The notes beneath the pieces were generated by a model. That model did no database searches. It was not told the origin of the DNA and saw only the letters and a program-made list of their open reading frames with translations. This document shows, piece by piece, positions 1-12,258 of a stretch of DNA of 64,000 nt. How positions within the stretch are numbered: the first letter of the stretch is position 1; each line of letters begins with the position of its first letter. The DNA lies in contig NC_087066.1 in the NCBI RefSeq assembly GCF_963678635.1, positions 66,253,277 to 66,317,276 of the forward strand, given 5' to 3'. Source of the DNA: Symsagittifera roscoffensis (Eukaryota; Xenacoelomorpha; Acoela; Convolutidae). The translations under genes and the position numbers were made by a program.

Positions 1-2625
1 CCTCCCAATACCCCAATACCCCTATGAAGTGTCGGGAACTACTCCGTAACCATTTTAGCTGAACAATCGTTACAATTCGAAATGCTCGTCTACTTCGACA
101 GTTAATCTGTATCTGCTGTTGGTTTTCTTCGCGGCAAATGTCGTTCTTATTCCATCTAGCAAAAATCGTTGTTCTGATGTTCGCGCTTTTTCTGTATTTG
201 CGAAAATAAAAATGGTCACGTGTCTTTACTATCAAGTTTTTAAAACTTCACATGTCAGTTGAAATCGAACTCTCCCAAATTGTTCAGTTTGTCAAATAAT
301 ATCGTTAATTCTCTGAAAATTCGATTTTGCCATGCATTTTGGACGCCATTCGGCCGAATGTCACAACATTGACAGGGCTGTCCGGGGATATGTGACATTT
401 TACATGAACGGCCTGAAATGTATGGCAACAAGGACTTTTGATTTGAAGCAGTTGAGTGAGAAATTTGACGTTTTGAAGAAATAACGGTGCAATTTAAAAA
501 GTCGAACTGGTTTCTAAAAACAAAGAGATTTCCCTGTTTAGTGCCGCAATAAACAGACAAAACTTGAAGGCAGTATTTTTCTCAAGTGGGCAACTATTGC
601 ACCCACCGAGATCTGTATTACCTATCTGCCTTCGGATTGCTCAAGCTAAACCTACTAAGACTCTCATGGCAACCACCCTTCGAAAAAGCAATTTGGATTT
701 TAATCCAAATAAATCAGTGTCAAAATCTGTTTCCAGTTAGACCTAGAGTCGCGAATCTCGGGGCTTAGACTTGTATTGGTTTTGCTAAGATATTTTCAGT
801 TTTTACTTAAAGGCAAGTTTCCAGTGCAGTCACTGGTTTCCTGTCTTTCTTGGTCAGCTTATTTCCTAATAGCTTAATACTATTCACTATGTATCTTGTT
901 TTCGTTAACTTACGTGTTAGGATCCGTACGATTGCCTTCGTAAAAATAAAATTTCTTCGACTCCTCCGGATCGGATCGGATTTCAGGGACCCCTCCGGAT
1001 TGGCAAAAAACAGGACCCCTCCGATTTGGCACCCCTCCAGACTGCCAAAATTTGACCCTTCCGGATTGGCAAAAGCAGGACCCCTCTGAATCGAGACCCT
1101 CCGCATTGACAAAAAATGAACCTTCCGGATTGGCAAAAACAGGAACCCTCTGAATTGGGACCCTTCCGATTGTCAAAAACAGGACCCCTACGAAATGAAG
1201 CCAAGCTGCTTATTTAAAAGTACTCCTTAACTGTGAGGGGTCTTATAACAAACCTCGTTTTGACCCGACTGTCGTTTTCTAGGTTTCTTAACTCTTCCCT
1301 ATTGTCGAGAACAACGTAAAATTGCCTTATTAGACCATTGCCACCTTTTGGTAGGGGTATAAAGGCTTTGCAAAAAAACTTCACAAAATGTATAGGGTAT
1401 ACCTTCATCACCCAAGAAATTTCATCACCCAATTTGTTCCAACCACGTCCGAACTAAACTTAACCGGTTCTATTAGTTATATATGTGCAGTTACAATAAA
1501 ACTCATTAAATTCGCTTTTTTTGTTTCAAAAATTATCCATACCTCAAAAATCGCGGTTTGTGGGGGGATCAAAATATCACTATTTTGACCCTCGAACCGG
1601 TCTGTTTGCGATCTGTTTCACTCAAAAACGATTAGGAATATTCAAACAAGCAGTCTGAGTAGTAATACTAATACTATTGTACCCCGCCAGATCCGTTCAA
1701 TATCCGAACTTAGGTGCTTAACTCGGGAATTCGCAACTCGGTGGAAGGTCACTACAGTGCAGTCACCGCGGAGCCCCCCAGAGATTGATATCGTACTTTC
1801 GGTTTGTTGTTGTCCTTGAGACCCTTCCTTCTGCTCCTTGCACTTAACGTGCTCAAATACTCAAACAACCCTACAGTGCAGGCACCAGAAAAATGTCAAA
1901 ACCTTGATCGTAACGATCCTGCTGAATATAAATGCCTGTAACAACAATATATTTAACAACAACAAACGGGTGGGGGGGGGGGTCGGATCATATCTCGTCT
2001 GGGGAATTTTTTCTGCTGATTTTATATGTTCTTTATTGTTTTTGTTTTTTTTTCTGTAATTTTAAAAGAATAACAACCAGGATCGCCATAAAAATATATG
2101 TCATACTTGCCCGGAAGTACATACCGACGAAAAAAAAGCTAGGTCCTAAAACGACTGACTATCGTCTAAACACAGCTTCAAATGCTTTTAACCTATTCTA
2201 CCAAAGCCAGTTCTATGTGTGGTCCATTAACATCGAGTCGACAAGGTCATTACTACTAGCGGCCTCGGCCCGATCACCCAAATTAACTTAGTTACATGCA
2301 AAAACAGTGAGCTCATGGCTGGGTCTCAGTATCTCCAGACCACGAGGTCACTCCTAAAAACAGGGCTACTACTTAATTAGCACAATACTATTGTTTTTTT
2401 TTTCAGCTGATAAAAATCACCATATCCATCGGAGATGGGTCAACCCTTTCCCTCAACTCCTAGCTTCTCATACTCTGAAAATGAATTTGGTGTTGATTAA
2501 ATTCAACTCAGGGCGTGCCAGGAAGCTAAAAATTTTTAAAAATACCTTTCAGTCTCTTCCCAAAACCCTTCCGGATTCTTGAATTCGGTCAAACAGCTGT
2601 CTTATTGTTGATCGGGAAGGTTAGT
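1..2625 (-). mobile_element. family A/B repeat element, copy A1 (minus strand, cut by window edge)
   Basis: This is the reverse complement, at roughly 70% identity by eye, of the units that fill 19,500-64,000. Read on the minus strand, the parts are: core (about 2,600-2,170), one diverged ~280-bp subrepeat (to about 1,900, with an 11-G run at 1,972-1,982), the region matching the right-hand ORF but with large deletions (1,900-1,560), AT-rich spacer (1,560-1,200), minisatellite (1,196-955), a ~700-bp block (about 950-290) missing from most right-hand units, and a tail (290-1). The next copy begins 2,625 bp on. No transposase or reverse transcriptase is visible in it, so the class of element is unknown. 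Confidence 0.75.
955..1196 (-). repeat. 65-bp-period minisatellite, block M1 (minus orientation)
   Basis: Repeats of the motif CCTCCGGATTGGCAAAAACA with variants. This is the exact reverse-complement pattern of the plus-strand blocks further right. Three overlapping minus-strand frames stay open through it, which follows from the repeat and is not evidence of a gene. Confidence 0.9.
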
Positions 2626-2714
2626 CGTCCCAATACCCCAATACCCCAGTGAATTCTCGGGAACTACTCCGTAATGGTTTTAACTAAACAATCGTTACAA
2701 TTCGAAATGCTCGT

Positions 2715-4120
2715 CTACTTCGACAGTTAATCTGTATCTGCTGTTGGTTTTCTTCGCGAAGAATGTCGTTCTTATTCCGACTAGCGAAAATCGTTGTTCT
2801 GATGTTCGCGCTTTTTCTGTAGTTTCGAAAATAAAAATGGTCACGTATCTTTACTATCGTGTTTTTAAAACTTCACATGTCAGTTGAAACCGACCTCTCC
2901 CAATTCGTTCAGTTTGTCAAATAAGATCGTTAATTCTCTGAAACAGTTAATTTCCTCATTAAACTGCTCCAGATAAAACTTCGGTTTTGCCATGCATTTT
3001 GGACGCCATTCCGTCGAATGTCACAACCTTGACCGGGCTGTCCGGGGATATGTGACATTTTACATGAACGGCCTGAAATGTATGGCAACACGAACTTTTG
3101 ATTTGAAGCAGTTGAGTGAGAAATTTGACGTTTTGAAGAAATAACTGTGCAATTTAAAAAGTCGAACTTGGTTTCTAAAAAAAAAGAGTTTTCCCTGTTT
3201 AGTGCCGCAATAAACAGACAAAACTTGAAGGCAGTATTTTTCTCAAGTGGGCAACTATTGCACCCACCGAGAACTGTATTACCTATCTGCCTTCGGATTG
3301 CTCAAGCTAAACCTACTAAAACTCTCATGGCAACCACCCTTCAAAAAAGCAATTTGGATTTTAATCCAAATAAATCAGTGTCAAAATCTGTTTCCAGTTA
3401 GACTTAGAGTCGCGAATCTACTTCGACAGTTAATCTGTATCTGCTGTTGGTTTTCTTCGCAAAAACTGTCGTTCTTATTCCGACTAGCGAAAATCGTTGT
3501 TCTGATGTTCGCGCTTTTTCTGTAGTTTCGAAAATAAAAATGGTCACATGTCTTTAGTATCGAGTTTTTAAAACTTCACATGTCAGTTGAAACCGACCTC
3601 TCCCAATTCGTTCAGTTTGTCAAATAAAATCGTTAATTCTCTGAAACAGTTAATTTCCTCATTAAACTGCTCCAGATAAAACTTCGGTTTTGCCATGCAT
3701 TTTGGACGCCATTCCATCGAATGTCACAACCTTGACCGGGCTGTCCGGGGATATGTGACATTTTACATGAACGGCCTGAAATGTATGGCAACAAGGACTT
3801 TTGATTTGAAGCAGTTGAGTGAGAAATTTGATGTTTTGAAGAAATAACTGTGCAATTTAAAAAGTCGAACTGGTTTTTAAAAAAAAAGATTTTCCCTGTT
3901 TAGTGCCGCAATAAACAGACAAAACTTGAAGGCAGTATTTTTCTCAAGTGGGCAACTATTGCACCCACCGAGAACTGTATTACCTATCTGCCTTCGGATT
4001 GATCAAGCTAAACATACTAAAATTCTTATGGCAACCACCCTTCAAAAAAGCAATTTGGATTTTAATCCAAATAAATCAGTGTCAAAATCTGTTTCCAGTT
4101 AGACTTAGAGTCGCAAATCT
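2715..4120. repeat. 703-bp tandem duplication inside copy A2
   Basis: The sequence starting CTACTTCGACAGTTAATCTG at 2,715 starts again at 3,418, directly after the motif GAGTCGCGAAT. The two 703-bp copies differ by scattered point changes. The junction (about 3,417) joins the end of the ~700-bp block to the tail, so it arose by a local duplication and not by a new insertion. Confidence 0.9.
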
Positions 4121-4312
4121 TGTATTGGTTTTGCTATCATGTTTTCAGTTTTTATTTAAAAGCAAATTTCCAGTGCAGTCACTGGTTTCCTGTCTTTCTT
4201 GGTCAGCTTATTTCCTAATAGCTTAATACTATTCACTATGTATCTTGTTTTCGTTAACTTACGTGTTAGGATCCGTACGATTGCCTTCGTAAAAATAAAA
4301 TTTCTTCGACTC

Positions 4313-4545
4313 TTCCGGATCGGATCGGATTTCAGGGACCCCTCCGGATTGGCAAAGAACAGGACCCCTCCGATTTGGCACCCCTCCAGACTGCCAAAAT
4401 TTGACCCTTCCGGATTGGCAAAAGCAGGACCCCTCTGAATCGGGACCCCTCCGGATTGGCAAAAAATGAACCTTCCGGATTGGCAAAAACAGGACCCCTT
4501 TGAATTGGGACCCTTCCGATTGGCAAAAACAGGACCCCTACGAAA
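4313..4545 (-). repeat. 65-bp-period minisatellite, block M2 (minus orientation)
   Basis: Nearly the same length and variant order as M1. The flanks (constitutive spacer on one side, GTACGATTGCCTTCGT on the other) are also the same, so M1 and M2 are homologous blocks inherited with the element. Confidence 0.9.
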
Positions 4546-5978
4546 TGAAGCCACGCTGCTTATTTGAAAGTACTCCTTAACTGTGAGGGGTCTTATAACG
4601 AGCCTCGTTTTGACCCGACTGTCGTTTTCTAGGTTTCTTAACTCTTCCCTATCGTCGAGAACAACGTAAAATTGCCTTATTAGACCGTTGCCACCTTTTG
4701 GTAGGGGTATAAAGGCTTTGCAAAAAAAATTTCACAAAATGTATAGGGTATACCTTCATCAACTAAGAAATTTCATCACCCAATTAGTTCCAACCACGTC
4801 CGAACTAAACTTAACCGGTTCTATTTGTTATATTAGTGCAGTTACAATAAAATTCATTAAATTCGCTACTTTCTTTTCGAAAATTATCCATATCTCAAAA
4901 ATCGCGGTTTTTGTGGGACCAAAATATCACTATTTTGACCCTCAAACCGGTCTGTTTTCGATCTGTTTCACTCAAAAACGATAAAGGAATTTTAAAAAAA
5001 GCAGTCTGAGTAGTAATACTAATACTATTGTACACCGCCGGATCCGTTCAATATCCGAACATAGGTGCTTATCTCGAAAATTCGCAACTCGGTGGAGGAT
5101 CACTACAGTGCAGTCACCGCCGAGCCCCCCAGAGATTGATATCGTACTTCCTGTTTGTTGTTGTCCTTGAGACCCTTCCTTCTGCTCCTTGCACTTAACG
5201 TGCTCAAATATTCAAACAACCCTACATTGCAGGCACCAGAAAAATGTCAAAACTTTGATTGTAACGATCCTGCTGAACATAAATGCCTGTAACAACAAAA
5301 TATTTTTCAACAACAAACGGGTGGGGGTGGGGATGTCGGATCATATCTCGTCTGGGGAATTTTTTTCTGCTAATTTCATATGTTCTTTAGTGTTACTGTT
5401 TTTTTTCTGTTATTTTAAAAGAATAACAACCAGGATCGCCATAAAAATATATTTAATATTTGCCCGCAAGTACATACCGACGAAAAAAAGCTAGGTCCTA
5501 ACACGACTGACTATCGTCTAAACACAGCTTCACATGCTTTTAACCGTCTCTACCAAAGCCAGTTCTATGTGTGGTCCATTAACATCGAGTCGACAAGGTC
5601 ATTACTACTAGCGGCCTCGGACCGATCACCCAAATTAACTTAGTTACATGCAAAAACAGTGAGCTCATGGCTGGGTCTCAGTATCTCCAGACCACGAGGT
5701 CACTCCTAAAAACAGGGCTACTACTTAATTAGCACAATACTATTGTTTTTTTTTTCAGCAGATAAAAATCACCCTATCCATCGGAGATGGGTCAACCCTT
5801 TCCCTCAACTCCTTGCTTCTCATACTCTGAAAATGAATTTGTTGTTGAATAAATTAAACTCAGGTCGTGCCAGGAAGCTAAAAGTTTGTAAAAATACCTT
5901 TCAGTCTCTTCCCAAAACCCTTCCGGATTCTTGAATTCGGTCAAACAGCTGTCTTGTTGTTGATCGGGAAGGTTAGTC

Positions 5979-7340
5979 CTCCCAATACCTCAATACCCCT
6001 GGGAATTCTCGGGAACTACTCCGTAACAATTTTAGCTGAACAATCGTTACAATTCGAAATGCTCGTCTACTTCGACAGTGAATCTGTATCTGCTGTTGGT
6101 TTTCTTCGCGAAAAATGTCGTTCTTATTCCGACTAACGAAATTCGTTGTTCTGATGTTCGCGCTTTTTCTGTATTTTTGAAAATAAAAATGGTCACGTGT
6201 CTTTACTATCGTGTTTTTAAAACTTCACATGTCAATTGAAACCGACCTCTCCCAATTCGTTCAGTTTGTCAAATAAGATCGTTAATTCTCTGAAACAGTT
6301 AATTTCCTCATTAAACTGCTCCAGATAAAACTTCGGTTTTGCCATGCATTTTGGAAACCATTCCGTCGAATATCGCAACCTTGACCGGGCTGTCTGGGGA
6401 TATGTGACATTTTACATGAATGGCCTGAAATGTATGGCAACAAGGAACTTTGATTTGAAGCAGTTGAGTGAAAAATTTGGCGTTTTGAAGAAATAACGGT
6501 GCTAATTGTTCAATTGAACGATTTGGTAGAGGTCGGATTTGGCTGACATGTGAAGTTTTAAAATCTCGTTTGTTTGTAAACACACGTAACATTTTTAATT
6601 TTGGCGAACAATGAAAAAGCGCGAAAAACACAACATCAATTGTTGGTAGTCGGAGTAAGAAGAACAATGATTTTCACTGATAAGATCGAGATACTCGAGA
6701 GAAAATCAGAGAGAGACAGCAAATCTTGAAGAACGCTCCGAGTTGTAACAATTTTACGGCTACAATTGTTACCGAGCCTTTCCCGAGAAATCGGAAGGCT
6801 TTTGGGAAGATATGCTATCCTTCCTGGTTGCCAGGAAGACAGCTCTTCGACCGGATTTGAGAATCCGGAAGTGTAATGGGAAAGACAGTACATCTTAATT
6901 TTGACAACTTTTAGCTTCCCGGAATGCCTTCAAATGACCTTAATTAACATCTAAGTCATTTTTCAGATCATAAGAAGCTAGGAGTTGGGAAAAAAGGTTG
7001 ATCCATCTCCGATGGATTTGATGATTCCTATCTATTAAAAAAAATCAATAGTAATATAATAATTATGTAGTGACCTACTGTTTTAAGAGTGACCTACTGT
7101 TCTGTGGATACTGATTCCCAGCCATGAGCTCACGATTTTTGCATATAATTAATTTAATTTGCGCGGCTGAGTCGATAGCCTTAGATAGTAATGACTTTGT
7201 CGACTCGATGTTAAGGGAACACTCATTGAACTGGCTTCGCTATATACGGTTAAAAGTATGTGAAGCTGTGTTTAGACACTAGCCAGTCGTCTTAGAACCT
7301 AGTTTTGTTTTGCGTCGGTATGTATTTCAGGTGAATGTTG
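5979..7340. mobile_element. fold-back version of family A/B, copy 1
   Basis: The minus-strand tail and part of the central block (5,979 to about 6,495) are followed at once by the plus-strand form of tail and core (about 6,500-7,340). Landmarks occur in both orientations: ACTTCACATGTCAATTGA near 6,223 against TGACATGTGAAGTT near 6,544, and the core motif GATCCATCTCCGATGG at about 7,004 in plus orientation. The arms are diverged, so a perfect hairpin is not expected. The plus arm is more diverged from the right-hand satellite than those units are from each other. Confidence 0.75.
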
Positions 7341-8504
7341 CAAACAACCAATTTCACCAGAGGATATGTTTTTTTTTGTAAGAACGATGTGATGAAATAG
7401 TTCCATTACAGTTTTTAAAGGTTGCTTTTGTAAATTCTCACTGGTGGGCTTTCAGGGTATTTTATCAAATTGGGTGTATTGATCCAAAAATTTGATCTTG
7501 TTCGGTTCTAGCGTTTTTTTAGTACTGGCAGACTAACTCTTCTCTGTTTCGTCGTCTTTTGTGGCTTCTTGTTTTGTCAAACTTTTTTCAATTCTTGAGA
7601 GTCGACGTTGTAATAGTGAATGACTGATTTTGGTAGAAGCCTGTAAGCTGTAACGATTTCAAAGTTCCATGTTGCAAGTGAACCACAAGTTGGCGCCGAC
7701 TGATTGAAGTACAAAAGCAGATAAGTTAGTGTCCGACGAGCTAATTGTAATTGGGATGGTTTTTTTACCATTATGTGTGAATTGAATGAAAAACTTGCAT
7801 CATTATTTTCTAGAGTGTTTTTTTTTGATAGTGGCATTTAAACCACGACGATCGTGAGTTACGTGTTTTTTTGAACCCTGAATTGGCTTCGACCGATTGA
7901 GACTTAAGCCACAATGGTTAGTGTCTCTGGGATTTGAGCCAACGGCTATAGTGCCTATCATTCTTCATCTAAATTTCGTAGCAGGTGAACGACTGTTAGA
8001 ATTTTTTGAATTGACGTGACATGACACAACCTAATGCATTTTTTGCAACCACTAAAAATCATAAAATCAGAAGTGCCTGATAAACAACAGGGAATAGTCA
8101 AAGAATACAGAACATGACAGCGGTGACACTAAAAAGTAGAAAATTGCACCGGTGACGCAAAAACCGGAATCGAAGATCAAAGAAAAAAGAAGCCTTCCAA
8201 AACGTAACGATTGTTTGAAAATTGGATAGTGTGGATAAGGTGTTATTTTCTATTGAACAAAAACAAAATCTAACCTGGCATCGAACCTCCAAAGTTGTCA
8301 GCGTCTTCCTGTTTTTGTTGATTTCTACTACCCAATAGCTTTTAAAGCCCGCTTTCTGAAATATATATGTCAACATTGCAGAGTAAACAATCAGTACATG
8401 GAAAATGACACCTGAAAACGAAAATAGAAAAAAAAACATGAAACTAAGGGTCCTCAATCCTTCTCATTGATGGCTAAATCCATATAACTAATAATGATAT
8501 TAAT

Positions 8505-8506
<2 letters not shown>
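7341..8506. other. unknown repeated block R2, copy 1
   Basis: A block of about 1.17 kb repeated at 10,281-11,436 and, partly, at 12,690-13,667. It has no recognisable protein domain. On the minus strand it holds several modest open stretches that look more like coding sequence than chance (charged, lysine-rich), split by stops, plus the possible 81-nt exon described separately. It ends exactly at the TAG microsatellite. It could be a decayed host gene fragment or part of a retroelement; neither can be shown from the sequence. Confidence 0.6.

Positions 8507-8536
<30 letters not shown>
8507..8536. repeat. (TAG)n microsatellite, about 10 units
   Basis: Perfect TAG run following AATAAG. On the minus strand it is an (ACT)n tract lying just 3' of the conserved segment AACTGTCACAAAATCTTTT, as expected for the simple-repeat tail of a non-LTR retrotransposon. 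Confidence 0.95.
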
Positions 8537-8734
8537 AAAGATTTTGTGACAGTTCTCATGGGTTCGCATTCAGGTTCAAGTTCATGGTTCTGACGGCACC
8601 AAACCGATTCAAATAACCATATTCCATGTTTGTAGACGCCTCGTTTTCGTGGGTCGAACTGTTCAGGCTCACTTGAAGCTCTCACTGTCACCCCATGCAT
8701 CATGGTGTTATCAGTAGGAGAACCTGCTGCCCTC
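8537..8734 (-). mobile_element. retroelement 3'-end fragment
   Basis: Minus-strand fragment matching 11,467-11,800, lacking about 150 bp. It ends in the segment preceding the (ACT)n tail that is also found at the 3' end of the retrotransposon pieces at 13,791 onward. Cut at about 8,734 by the tandem-duplication junction. Confidence 0.6.
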
Positions 8735-10280
8735 TCCCTCAACTCCTAGCTTCTCATACTCTGAAAATGAATTTGGTGTTGATTAAATTCAACTCAGGGC
8801 GTGCCAGGAAGCTAAAAATTTTTTAAAATACCTTTCAGTCTCTTCCCAAAACCCTTCCGGATTCTTGAATTCGGTCAAACAGCTGTCTTATAGTTGATCG
8901 GGAAGGTTAGTCGTCCCAATACCCCAATACCCCAGTGAATTCTCGAGAACTACTCCGTAATGGTTTTAGCTAAACAATCGTTACAATTCGAAATGCTCGT
9001 CTACTTCGACAGTTAATCTGTATCTGCTGTTGGTTTTATTCGCGAAAAATGTCGTTCTTATTCCGACTAGCGAAAATCGTTGTTCTGATGTTCGCGCTTT
9101 TTCTGTATTTTCGAAATTAAAAATGGGCACGTGTCTTTACTATCGTGTTTTTAAAACTTCACATGTCAGTTGACACCGACCTCTCCCAATTCGTTCAGTT
9201 TGTGTGTCAAATAAGATCGTTAATTCTTTGAAACAGTTAATTTCCTCATTAAACTGCTCCAGATAAAACTTCGGTTTTGCCATGCATTTTGGACGCCATT
9301 CCGTCGAATGTCACAACCTTGACCGGGCTGTCCGGGGATATGTGACATTTTACATGAACGGCCTGAAATGTATGGCAACGAGGAATTTTGATTTGAAGCA
9401 GTTGAGTGAAAAATTTGGCGTTTTGAAGAAATAACGGTGCTAATCGTTCAATTGAACAATTTGGTAGAGGTGGATTTGACTGACATGTGAAGTTTTAAAA
9501 ACTCGTTCGTTTGTAAAGACACGTAACGTAACATTTTTAACCTTCGCAAACGTTGAGAAAGCGCGAAAAACACAACATCAGTTTTTTGTAGTCGGAATCA
9601 GAAGAACAATGATTTTCACTGATAAGAACGAGATACTCGTGAGAAAAACAGCGAGAGCCAGCAAATCTTGAAGAACGCTCCGAGTTGTAACGATTTCACG
9701 GCTACAATTGTTACCGAGCATTTCCCGAGAAATCGGAGAGCTATTGGGAAGATCTGCTACCCTTCCTGGTTGCCCGGAAGACAGCTCTTCGACCGAGTTT
9801 AAGACTCCGGAAGTGTAGTGGGAAAGACAGTACATCTTAATTTTGACAACTTTTAGCTTCCCGGAATGCCTTCAAATGACCTTAAATAACATCTAATTCA
9901 TTTTTCAGATCATAAGAAGCTAGGAGTTGGGAAAAATGGTTGATTTGATGATTCCTATCTATTAAAAAAATCAATAGTTATAAGATAATTATGTAGTAGC
10001 GCTGTTTTTAAGAGTGACCTACTGTTCTGTGGATACTGCGACCCAGCCATGAGCTCTCTATTTTTGCATATAATTATTTTAATTTGCGCGGCTGAGTCGA
10101 TAGCCTTAGATAGTAATGACTTTGTCGACTCGATGTTAAGGGAACACTCATTGAACTGGCTTCGCTATATACGGTTAAAAGTATGTGAAGCTGTGTTTAG
10201 ACACTAGCCAGTCGTCTTAGAACCTAGTTTTGTTTTGTGTCGGTATGTATTTCAGGTGAATGTTACAAACAACCAATTTC
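8735..10280. mobile_element. fold-back version of family A/B, copy 2
   Basis: Same design as copy 1: minus-oriented core end, tail and central block (8,735 to about 9,440), then plus-oriented tail and core (about 9,445-10,280). Relative to copy 1 the plus core has lost the CATCTCCGATGG part of the landmark (near 9,940) and gained small indels (for example a GTGT repeat at 9,201-9,206). Confidence 0.75.
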
Positions 10281-11434
10281 ACCAGTGGATAGATTTTTTT
10301 GTAAGAATGATGTGATGAAATAGTTCCCTTACAGTTTTTAAAAGTAGCTTCTGTTAGTTCTCGCTGGTCGGCTTTCAGGGTATTTTATCAAATTGGGTGT
10401 GTTGATCCAAAAATTTGATCTTGTTTGATTCTAGCGTTTTTTTAGTACTGGCGGGCAATCTCTTCTCTGTTTCGTCGTCTTTTGTGGTTTCTAATCTTGT
10501 CAAATTTTTTTCAATTCTTGAGAGTCGACGTTGTAATAGTGAATGACTGATTTTGATAGAAGCCTTTAAGCTGTAACGATTCCAAAGTTCCATGTTGCAA
10601 GTAAACTACAAGTTGGCGCCGACTGATTGAAGTAAAAAAGCAGATAAGCTAGTGTTCCTGACCGACGAGCTAAATGTAATTGGGCTGGTTTTTTTAGCAT
10701 TATGTGTGAATTGAATGAAAAACTTGCTTTATTAATTTCTATAGTGTTTTTTTTTGGTAGTGGCCTTTAAAGCACGACGATCGTGAGTTACGTGTTTTTT
10801 TGAACCCTGAATTGGCTTCGACCGATTGAGACTTAAGCCACAATGGTTAGTGTCTCTGGGATTTGAGCCAACGGCTATAGTGCCTATCATTCTTCATCTA
10901 AATTTCGTAGCAGGTGAACGACTGTTAGAATTTTTTGAATTGACGTGACATGACACAACCTAATGCATTTTTTGCAACCACTAAAAATCATAAAATCAGA
11001 AGTGCCTGATAAACAACAGGGAATAGTCAAAGAATACAGAACATGACAGCGGTGACACAAAAAAGTAGAAAATTGCACCGGTGACGCAAAAACCGGAATC
11101 GAAGATCAAAGAAAAAAGAAGCCTTCCAAAACGTAACGATTGTTTGAAAATTGGATAGTGTGGATAAGGTGTTATTTTCTATTGAACAAAAAAAAAATCT
11201 AACCTGGCATCGAACCTCCAAAGTTGTCAGCGTCTTCCTGTTTTTGTTGATTTCTACTACCCAATAGCTTTTAAAGCCCGCTTTCTGAAATATATATGTC
11301 AACATTGCAGAGTAAACAATCAGTACATGGAAAATGACACCTGAAAACGAAAATAGAAAAAAAAAACATGAAACTAAGGGTCCTCAATCCTTCTCATTGA
11401 TGGCTAAAACCATATAACTAATAATGATTTTAAT

Positions 11435-11436
<2 letters not shown>
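10281..11436. other. unknown repeated block R2, copy 2
   Basis: Almost identical to 7,341-8,506. Minus-strand open stretches include 10,375-10,593 (72 codons, rich in K, E, R and T with a coiled-coil-like LLQRRLSRIEKNLTRLE segment) and about 10,729-10,890 (52 codons from an ATG, very basic). The first is broken by a frameshift in R2 copy 1, so neither is a conserved gene here. Confidence 0.6.

Positions 11437-11466
<30 letters not shown>
11437..11466. repeat. (TAG)n microsatellite, about 10 units
   Basis: Same position relative to R2 and the retroelement 3' end as the run at 8,507. This makes it the 3' tail of the short element at 11,467-12,434. Confidence 0.95.
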
Positions 11467-11778
11467 AAAGATTTTGTGAAGTTCTCATGTGTTCGCATTC
11501 AGATTCAAGTTCATGGTTCTGACCGCACCAAACCGATTCAAACAACCATATTCCATGTTTGTAGACGCCTCGTTTTCATGGGTCGAACTGTTCAGGCTAA
11601 CTTGAAACCCAAATTCATCGATTTACCCAATTTTTTCTTGCTCTTCCCGGGTGTCTAGTTCATCACCTCCTACCGCTCCCTAGTAAATGGAAAGAAGTTT
11701 CTTAAGGTGTTTTTGACTCTTTCCGAAAAAGAGGAAGACGTTGCCGCTCTCACTGTCACCCCATGCATCATGGTGTTA

Positions 11779-12153
11779 TCAGTAGGAGAACCTGCTGCCC
11801 GCTGGATTCTCAGTCGAGATGTCGGACAATTCGGACATCTCCTCTCGATCAAGTGGCGAAATCGTGGCCTTGTCATACGGGACTAGATTCACCCGTTAAC
11901 CTTCTATTACCATCTGCTTCCGTTCCAGAGCGAGGTTTGGATGGATCTCCACCTCCAACATTGTCTTCTTGTCTTCCGAATCCTTTTGACTCCTAGTTTC
12001 AACAATTGCGCCTGAAACTTTCTTCCCTTTCTTGTTCCGAGTCTTCTCCGTCCTTTCCACAAAAGGGTCAGTCATCGATTTCCTTTGTTTCTTCGGTATA
12101 AATTTCTTAGAGCTATCACTTAGCTTAGGTGTCCTCGACTTGTCTAGGCTCAT
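11779..12153 (-). pseudogene. basic ORF1-like frame with one internal stop
   Basis: The frame opens at an ATG (12,151-12,153), runs 85 codons to a TAA at 11,896-11,898, and stays open in the same frame for another 38 codons to a TGA at 11,779-11,781. The first part is very rich in lysine, arginine, serine and threonine (for example KKFIPKKQRK). The part after the TAA is acidic (DREEMSELSD). That is the sort of composition seen in nucleic-acid-binding ORF1/Gag-like proteins of retroelements, but no zinc knuckle, RRM or esterase motif is visible, so the family is not established. The open continuation past the stop suggests a recently disabled coding sequence. A chance ORF is the alternative. 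Confidence 0.45.
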
Positions 12154-12258
12154 CTCAATTTTTAGCCACTTGCTGCTCACACTTGCTCGCTACCGTATTC
12201 GATGTCTGACAACGAATAATATTAACACACTACGATAATTTCCAAAAGTTTTAACTAA

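Larger units (their letters stand above)
2626..5978 (-). mobile_element. family A/B repeat element, copy A2 (minus strand)
   Basis: Second minus-strand copy, 3,353 bp long, compared with 2,625 bp for A1; most of the difference is an internal 703-bp duplication. The order is the same as in A1: tail (2,626-2,960), ~700-bp block (doubled), minisatellite (4,313-4,545), spacer, degenerate ORF-equivalent region (about 4,930-5,250), subrepeat, and core ending near 5,978. It differs from A1 by scattered substitutions and small indels, so the two are related but not recent copies. Confidence 0.75.
5801..11800. repeat. ~2.93-kb tandem duplication (fold-back + R2 + 3' tail)
   Basis: Copy 1 is about 5,801-8,734 and copy 2 about 8,735-11,800. 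Matching points lie 2,932-2,935 bp apart, for example the TAG microsatellites at 8,507 and 11,437. The junction at about 8,734 joins GAACCTGCTGCC directly to TCCCTCAACTCC of the A/B core. Copy 1 lacks about 150 bp present at 11,605-11,750 in copy 2. Divergence is uneven: R2 is almost identical between copies, the fold-back arms less so. Confidence 0.85.

Noticed and set aside
1-30. CCCAATACCCCAATACCCC as telomeric repeat
   Set aside because: Only two or three units, repeated at 2,630, 5,980 and 8,913 as part of the A/B element.
255-560. 101-codon minus-strand ORF in copy A1 as a gene
   Set aside because: Not open in A2 or the fold-back copies; the region is the noncoding ~700-bp block and part of the tail.
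11896-12238. Plus-strand ORFs opposite the basic ORF
   Set aside because: Hydrophobic antisense shadows of a lysine-rich minus-strand frame.
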